DNA from: Caprimulgus europaeus
Lineage: Eukaryota > Chordata > Aves > Caprimulgiformes > Caprimulgidae
Length of the DNA stretch: 64,000 bases
Reading direction: 5' to 3'
Assembly (NCBI GenBank): GCA_907165065.1
Contig: OU015534.1
Location: 12,035,686-12,099,685 of the forward strand
Position 1 is the first letter of the stretch. Every line of letters starts with the position of its first letter. The position numbers and the translations under genes are program-made. Positions 59,902 to 64,000 of the stretch are shown here, piece after piece. Under the pieces are notes generated by a model. It was not told where the DNA came from, ran no database searches, and saw nothing but the letters and a program-made list of their open reading frames with translations.

Positions 59902-62900
59902 CTAGGAGAAAAAGCAGAATTAGTCACTAGGACACAGACCCAATCCCTGCCTACACATCTTCCTACTGCATGTCAGAAAGAACCAAGTCAGCACACTTGG
60001 GAACAGAACCTTCAGCCTTCTTTAAAAACTGACTGAACACAAGAAGAAAAATATTTAAGAAACTGGATTTAAAAGTCTGGGGATAAGTTCAAGTGAGCTG
60101 TAGTCAGAGATCTGAAGAATCACAAGTTTCAAATTTAACTGAGTAGCTAATTTAAGTTCACATTCACTTTCTTAAAAGAATAAACACACTCATCCGTTCC
60201 AACTTTCAAGCAGTCTAGTACATTTTGTGCCTTACAGAGCAGGCATGTTTACACATCTGGTAACAGGACTTGGCTACGATATGTTCTTTCTTAAACCTCT
60301 AACATCCTGCGTGCCTGGCAACAGGTTGTGCGTTAGGATATGCACAACCATGCTGTAAAGCAAGATACCCTGGCAAGCTGTCCATAGTGAGGTTTTTCAC
60401 TGCAGGAAGCATAAAGCAACAGAACAGGGACCCAAAGGGGCTGTGGGATCTCCATCCTTGGAGATAATAAAAACTTGACTGGAGAGAGCCCTGAGCAACT
60501 CTGCCTGACTTCAAAGTTACCCCTGCTTTGAACAGGTGGCTGGAGCAGAGACCTGCAGAAGTCCTTTCCCACTGAAATTATCTCACAATTTAAAAAAATG
60601 GCCAGCTCTCTTGATGCCACCCTACTAAGAGCTTTTCAGAACAAAGGGTAAGTGAAGGAACTTGGCCATTCTTTGCAATGGGAATACAAAATTAAACTTA
60701 TAAATGCAGGCATGAAAGAGTATTAACATGCTGCCCTAAACAGTGACTCTATGCTACAAAACTCCCATCTCTGCAGAAGGACAATTAAAGTTTCTCCAGA
60801 GTGAAACAGAACTTTGCTTTTGTAGCCTGATCAACTACCAAGCTTCACAACGATTGAAGAGAACATCAGATTGTCATCTTTTGCTGCCATGCACTCAGCT
60901 TGCTGTTCATGACAAATTAAGTTAGAATGAGCTTCTTTAGTAGATGTTTGCACCCCTTTTACCTACCAGCCGTGACTTCACTCTCTTAGGAAGCTCCTCT
61001 TCAAGAGTATACACATCATCCCTTTTCACCATCAGCTGTGACCCATCTTCAAATTCCACCTAGAAGAAAAAAAGTTGTTGTTCTGCCAGAAGTCTCAAAA
61101 GTTAAAACCCTCCCATAGCTACCCAGAATTTGCTTTCTCCTCCCCACAGAGGCCTCTTGTGAAGTAATCTTCTACCACTATAATTTTATAAGACACACAT
61201 GCAGGTATGCACACTGCAACAGACTTTAACCAAAATCTCACCAATCCCATGACATAAAAGTAGCCCAGCAAGTTTTGGGATATTCTTGTAACACCTGACA
61301 AGACAGTCTGGCTGGTGACTTTAATACAGCCTGAACATTAATTCTTTTGGAAGTGTGCAAGGCAGGACAGGCTCTCACTAAACACAGAAAGCAAACCCAA
61401 GCTTATTTTAAGTAAATTAAGCTACATGAACAGTCTGCTGAAGAACTGCAGACCAGCTATTTTTCAGAAAGCAACCCTTTCAAGCAGGTAGCCAGATATA
61501 AGCAGAGCTACAATCAACCACTTGGCTCTTAACTCCAGCAACCGTTACCAGCATCTGGCATTGCTGACAACACTGAGTGACTTCCCCTGACGTGTTTAAG
61601 TGTGACTCCCTCAGAGCTCTGCTGGCTTTGAGAACAGCGCTGTTAACGTCATCAGCTTGTTATGAATGATGAATTTTCAAACAACAATTCTGTACCTGGT
61701 ACATCTGGATGGCATGTGATGCGACAAACTTGGCTCCATAAACTTGTCCATCTGTCCATCTCACCTGCACAACTTCGCCTTCAGCAGGGGGACCTAACTG
61801 AAGACAGTCTCGACTCTACAGCATAAAGAAGGAAGGTGGGAGAGACAAGAAGGATAAGCAGCTTCCTTATGTGAAGATTCAGCAAACCACAGGGGAATCC
61901 ATCCCAGTCACATCACCCCAACAATTACTCCATTTTAGGGATGAAGAACTAGGCTGAGACATCCATCTATGTCACCTCTATTTAAATCCCAACAGCAAGC
62001 CCAACTTCGAAGTACTTCATGAAGGAACGGCAAGCAAGTACCAGCAAGTTTTCCTTCAGACCTACCACTGCTAAGCAGGCAAAGATCAGCTGCACTCCCT
62101 GTTACAGCTGTTCCCATGTGCCCTCAGTTAAGACAGTCTCATGTAACAAACACCCCCAAGGCCATCTTGCAGCACACCTCAGCCAAAAGGCAACCTAGGC
62201 CTGGAACAATTAGCAAATCCCCAGGTGGCATTTGCTCTGCAGCAACAAGACCAGACTCTCATCATTTGCCCTCTACTGGAGCCAGACTCCCGCTGCAGAA
62301 CATACCACAATGTCCTCTGGATACAGGTTGTCACTGAAGGAACCATCATCGAAGTTGACCTCGTAGAAAGTCTCCTTTGCAAGGCTGACCACTTCACACT
62401 GATAGAAGCGACCATTCTTGTGCTTGCTGATGACTATCTGTCCAGGTGACAGATCCTGGAGTGCAGCCTTAGCTCGCTGAGAAGAGAAAAATCACTTTTT
62501 ACACAATGACTCGAGAAAGAATGTCTTGAGGACCATAGCTCCAGTGCTGGCAGACAAGGAAGCAAAATATTTTAGTTCAGGTGAGTAACTCTACTCAAGA
62601 CACCACCAGCAGCATTTTTAGAAGAGTTCTGCCTCTGGTATTTCAAATGCCTAAAGCCTCATCTGTTAGATGCCAGTGTCCTTAATTCATTTAGTAAATT
62701 AAGCTCTCATTCTTCAGAGCAATGCAAGGCCTTTACAGTAAATATTCTCTAACAGACTGTTGTGGCTTTGATGGCCAAAAGGGCTAATGGTAACTTTATA
62801 AATAATCAAATCACTTCAGCATGAAATTGTATGACCACTCATGCAGCCTGCTGGATTCCCAGCACTAACTCCTGCGTATTGAGTATCACAGCATAAAACC

Positions 62901-63352
62901 CACCATCATTCCTCAATACAACAGCCACAGGAGGGGTGTAATGCTCTCAGTCCTCTGGGCTGCAAACCAAAACACAGTAACGGCCCTTAGTAAGATCACT
63001 CAGAGCAGCAGCAAAGTTGAGATCAGAATCCAAGACCAACATTAGACTATACTGAAAGAGCCAAGCCTTCAATGAAATTTTAAAAAGAATTATGCAATCT
63101 AAAAACTTTTCAGTCCCTCCAAGATACTGCAGTTCAAATCCCGGGAATCACACACCTACTCACCTCTGCTTGAGATGGAGTCTTATGCCTGAAGCAGGTA
63201 ATGAAGACAACAAATGGCCAGTCATCAGGCTGCATCATGACTCCTGCTGCCTGGGCACAGCTGACGTGAAAGGATGTGGGACACCGACCATGTGAGCACT
63301 GTACACAGCAACCTGCAATTCTCTTCCTTCGTTTCTTGCAGAAGATGCATTT
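59761..63352 (-). CDS. KDM4A: KDM4A (JMJD2A) lysine demethylase 4A, C-terminal part, five exons
   Basis: Joined coding exons, read on the minus strand: 63352-63164, 62476-62306, 61815-61696, 61059-60967 and 59901-59761. Exons 1-4 of this set are multiples of three, all junctions are AG/GT, and together they encode 236 residues and a TAG stop. Order: second half of the extended PHD zinc finger (Cys/His-rich, [10 protein letters not shown]...[11 protein letters not shown]), a short linker, the tandem Tudor domain, then the basic tail ending YRAIME. From memory the protein is nearly identical to the human KDM4A C-terminus and clearly closer to it than to KDM4B or KDM4C (for example [15 protein letters not shown]). 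KDM4A is a nuclear Fe(II)/2-oxoglutarate dioxygenase that demethylates H3K9me3/me2 and H3K36me3/me2. The catalytic JmjN/JmjC part lies beyond the right edge. The Tudor pair binds H3K4me3 and H4K20me3, and the cage residues are intact. Partial because of the window edge. Confidence 0.97.
60427..60600 (+). mobile_element. Degraded CR1 LINE 3' fragment in a KDM4A intron
   Basis: The order of motifs is that of a CR1 3' region on the plus strand: ggggctgtgggatctcc, then atccttggagat, ttgactggagagagccctgagcaac, and the degraded end gaagtcctttcccactgaa. It is antisense to KDM4A. The terminal octamer repeats are lost and the body has indels, so it is an old copy. Confidence 0.65.
60967..61059 (-). 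CDS. KDM4A: KDM4A exon: end of the tandem Tudor domain
   Basis: This 93-nt exon encodes 31 residues: [19 protein letters not shown] then [12 protein letters not shown]. The acceptor ttcttctag and the donor GTAGGT are both good. It completes the last Tudor beta strands and starts the C-terminal helix. The ELPKRVKSR sequence is a family hallmark shared by KDM4A-C. It joins in frame to the exons on both sides. Confidence 0.96.
61696..61815 (-). CDS. KDM4A: KDM4A exon: second Tudor segment with the W/Y cage residues
   Basis: This 120-nt exon encodes 40 residues, from [16 protein letters not shown] to HAIQMYQ. The acceptor is ctgtag and the donor GTACAG. It carries the tryptophan of VRWTDG (about 61758-61756, human W967) and the tyrosine of GQVYGAKF (about 61740-61738, human Y973), which with F932 form the aromatic methyl-lysine cage. 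A few substitutions against remembered human protein (SQDCLQF to SRDCLQL; SHPIQ to SHAIQ) are conservative or lie in a loop. Confidence 0.96.
62306..62476 (-). CDS. KDM4A: KDM4A exon: first (hybrid) Tudor segment
   Basis: This 171-nt exon encodes 57 residues in phase 0. The acceptor is ttctcag before [13 protein letters not shown], and the donor GTATG follows PEDIV. It contains [16 protein letters not shown] and [20 protein letters not shown], the strands shared by the two interdigitated Tudor folds. Residues equivalent to human F932 (about 62353-62351), N940 and D945 (about 62314-62312), known to contact the H3K4me3 tail, are present. The N-terminal linker (AALQDLSPG) is the least conserved part. 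Confidence 0.96.
63164..63352 (-). CDS. KDM4A: KDM4A exon: second half of the extended PHD (ePHD) finger
   Basis: This 189-nt exon encodes 63 residues in phase 0. The acceptor is ...tgtccacag at 63358-63353 and the donor GTGAGT is at 63163-63158. It starts [11 protein letters not shown] and continues [20 protein letters not shown], giving the Cys/His ligands of the distal zinc module, then [13 protein letters not shown]. In the KDM4 family this ePHD lies between the catalytic half and the Tudor domains. The final residues (HKTPSQAE) differ from what I remember of human (HKIPNLE), as expected at a linker. Confidence 0.95.
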
Positions 63353-64000
63353 CTGTGGACAGGAAACTAGAAGTTATTGGTTGGTACTGGCTTTTAAACC
63401 ACACAAAGGCCTAGCTGGTCCAAGTGTCAGATACCATGCCATTTACTCCCTGTGAGAGCACTGCTACTTTCTGGTTAAAAAGAAGCAGAAGGCTTCCAGT
63501 TCTAGTTTATGACAAGGCAATAATTCAGAAATCTGAAGTAATCCCAGCTCAACATGCACAAAGCACGTGACCCAAGGATACAAGCAACAGGAGACCTTGC
63601 ATTAAATCAGTCTACAACTCTAAAGTCAACAGGGACTTTCAGCACTTTGATATTAAGTTACACAGAGATGAGCAGCAAGATTAGAACAAAAAGCAAAGAT
63701 CAGAGACCAAAAAAACCCCCAAAAACTCAACAAACAGCAAAAGTAACAGTTAAAATTCTATCACTACCACCAGTGACCCAATTACACTTTGGTTAGGCTT
63801 GATGGGCTGTTGTAGGAAAACAGTGTTATCTGTAATGTATTATCTCCCTCAACACAAAGCTGTTAGAAGAGTTAAGTACAGTTGCTTTCCTGCTGAAGAC
63901 ATTCACCCATTGTACAAATGCCTCGAGTATCCTGAAGCATCTCAGTGCTCAACAGCAGTTGATAAAGCAAGTCAAATACCAAGAATTAGAAAAGTAACAA
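63353..64000 (-). other. KDM4A: Intron of KDM4A upstream of the ePHD exon, continuing past the window edge
   Basis: AT-rich sequence with no recognisable exon. It contains A-rich tracts around 63700-63760. The preceding KDM4A exon lies outside the window. Confidence 0.8.

Larger units (their letters stand above)
59902..63163 (-). other. KDM4A: Introns of KDM4A between the recognised exons
   Basis: The four introns are 59902-60966 (1,065 nt), 61060-61695 (636 nt), 61816-62305 (490 nt) and 62477-63163 (687 nt). They are AT-rich, and I see no further exon in them. The largest contains a degraded CR1 fragment, annotated separately. The open frames here, such as the plus-strand frame at 62225-62449, are antisense shadows of the exons or chance. 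Confidence 0.85.

Overview
The window is from a vertebrate nuclear genome, almost certainly a bird. Two coding genes can be recognised by exon translation and splice phase. At least eight fragments of CR1, the typical avian LINE, are present, most of them as 3' ends with the (ATTCTRTG)-type tail. There are no operons, ribosome binding sites or prokaryotic systems here. Nearly all ATG-to-stop reading frames of 60 to 340 codons in the window are chance ORFs in introns, in the CpG island or in GC-rich intergenic DNA.

Both genes lie on the minus strand, so they read from high to low coordinates. From right to left: (1) 58.1-64.0 kb is the 3' end of KDM4A (JMJD2A), a histone H3K9/K36 demethylase. 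Five coding exons give the last 236 residues: the end of the extended PHD finger, the whole tandem (hybrid) Tudor domain, and the C-terminus with its stop codon. (2) About 41.3-58.1 kb is intergenic and moderately GC-rich. No exon is recognisable there, and several AT-rich islets look like regulatory elements. (3) 40.0-41.0 kb is a strong CpG island with a CCAAT array, the likely ST3GAL3 promoter and first non-coding exon. It abuts a 20-bp minisatellite at 40.99-41.29 kb. (4) 39,557-39,701 is the ST3GAL3 exon carrying the start codon, the cytosolic tail and the transmembrane anchor. (5) 3,912-39,556 is one 35.6-kb AT-rich intron. (6) 3,864-3,911 is a 48-nt ST3GAL3 stem-region exon, joined to the start exon in the right phase. 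(7) 1-3,863 is the start of the next intron. The catalytic exons with the sialylmotifs lie beyond the left edge.

The tail-to-head order KDM4A then ST3GAL3 matches human chromosome 1p34 as I remember it, which supports both calls. The most interesting extra signals are a pair of palindromic RFX X-box-like sites flanking an AP-1 site in the big ST3GAL3 intron (34.79-34.88 kb), a ZNF143/STAF-type site next to a CTCF-like site in the KDM4A 3' UTR (59.34-59.44 kb), the minisatellite beside the ST3GAL3 promoter, a well-formed cryptic exon at 31.36-31.44 kb, and an isolated CpG-rich islet at 27.6 kb that may be an old LTR fragment. I found no convincing new biological system. The strongest content is conventional vertebrate gene structure plus candidate regulatory DNA.
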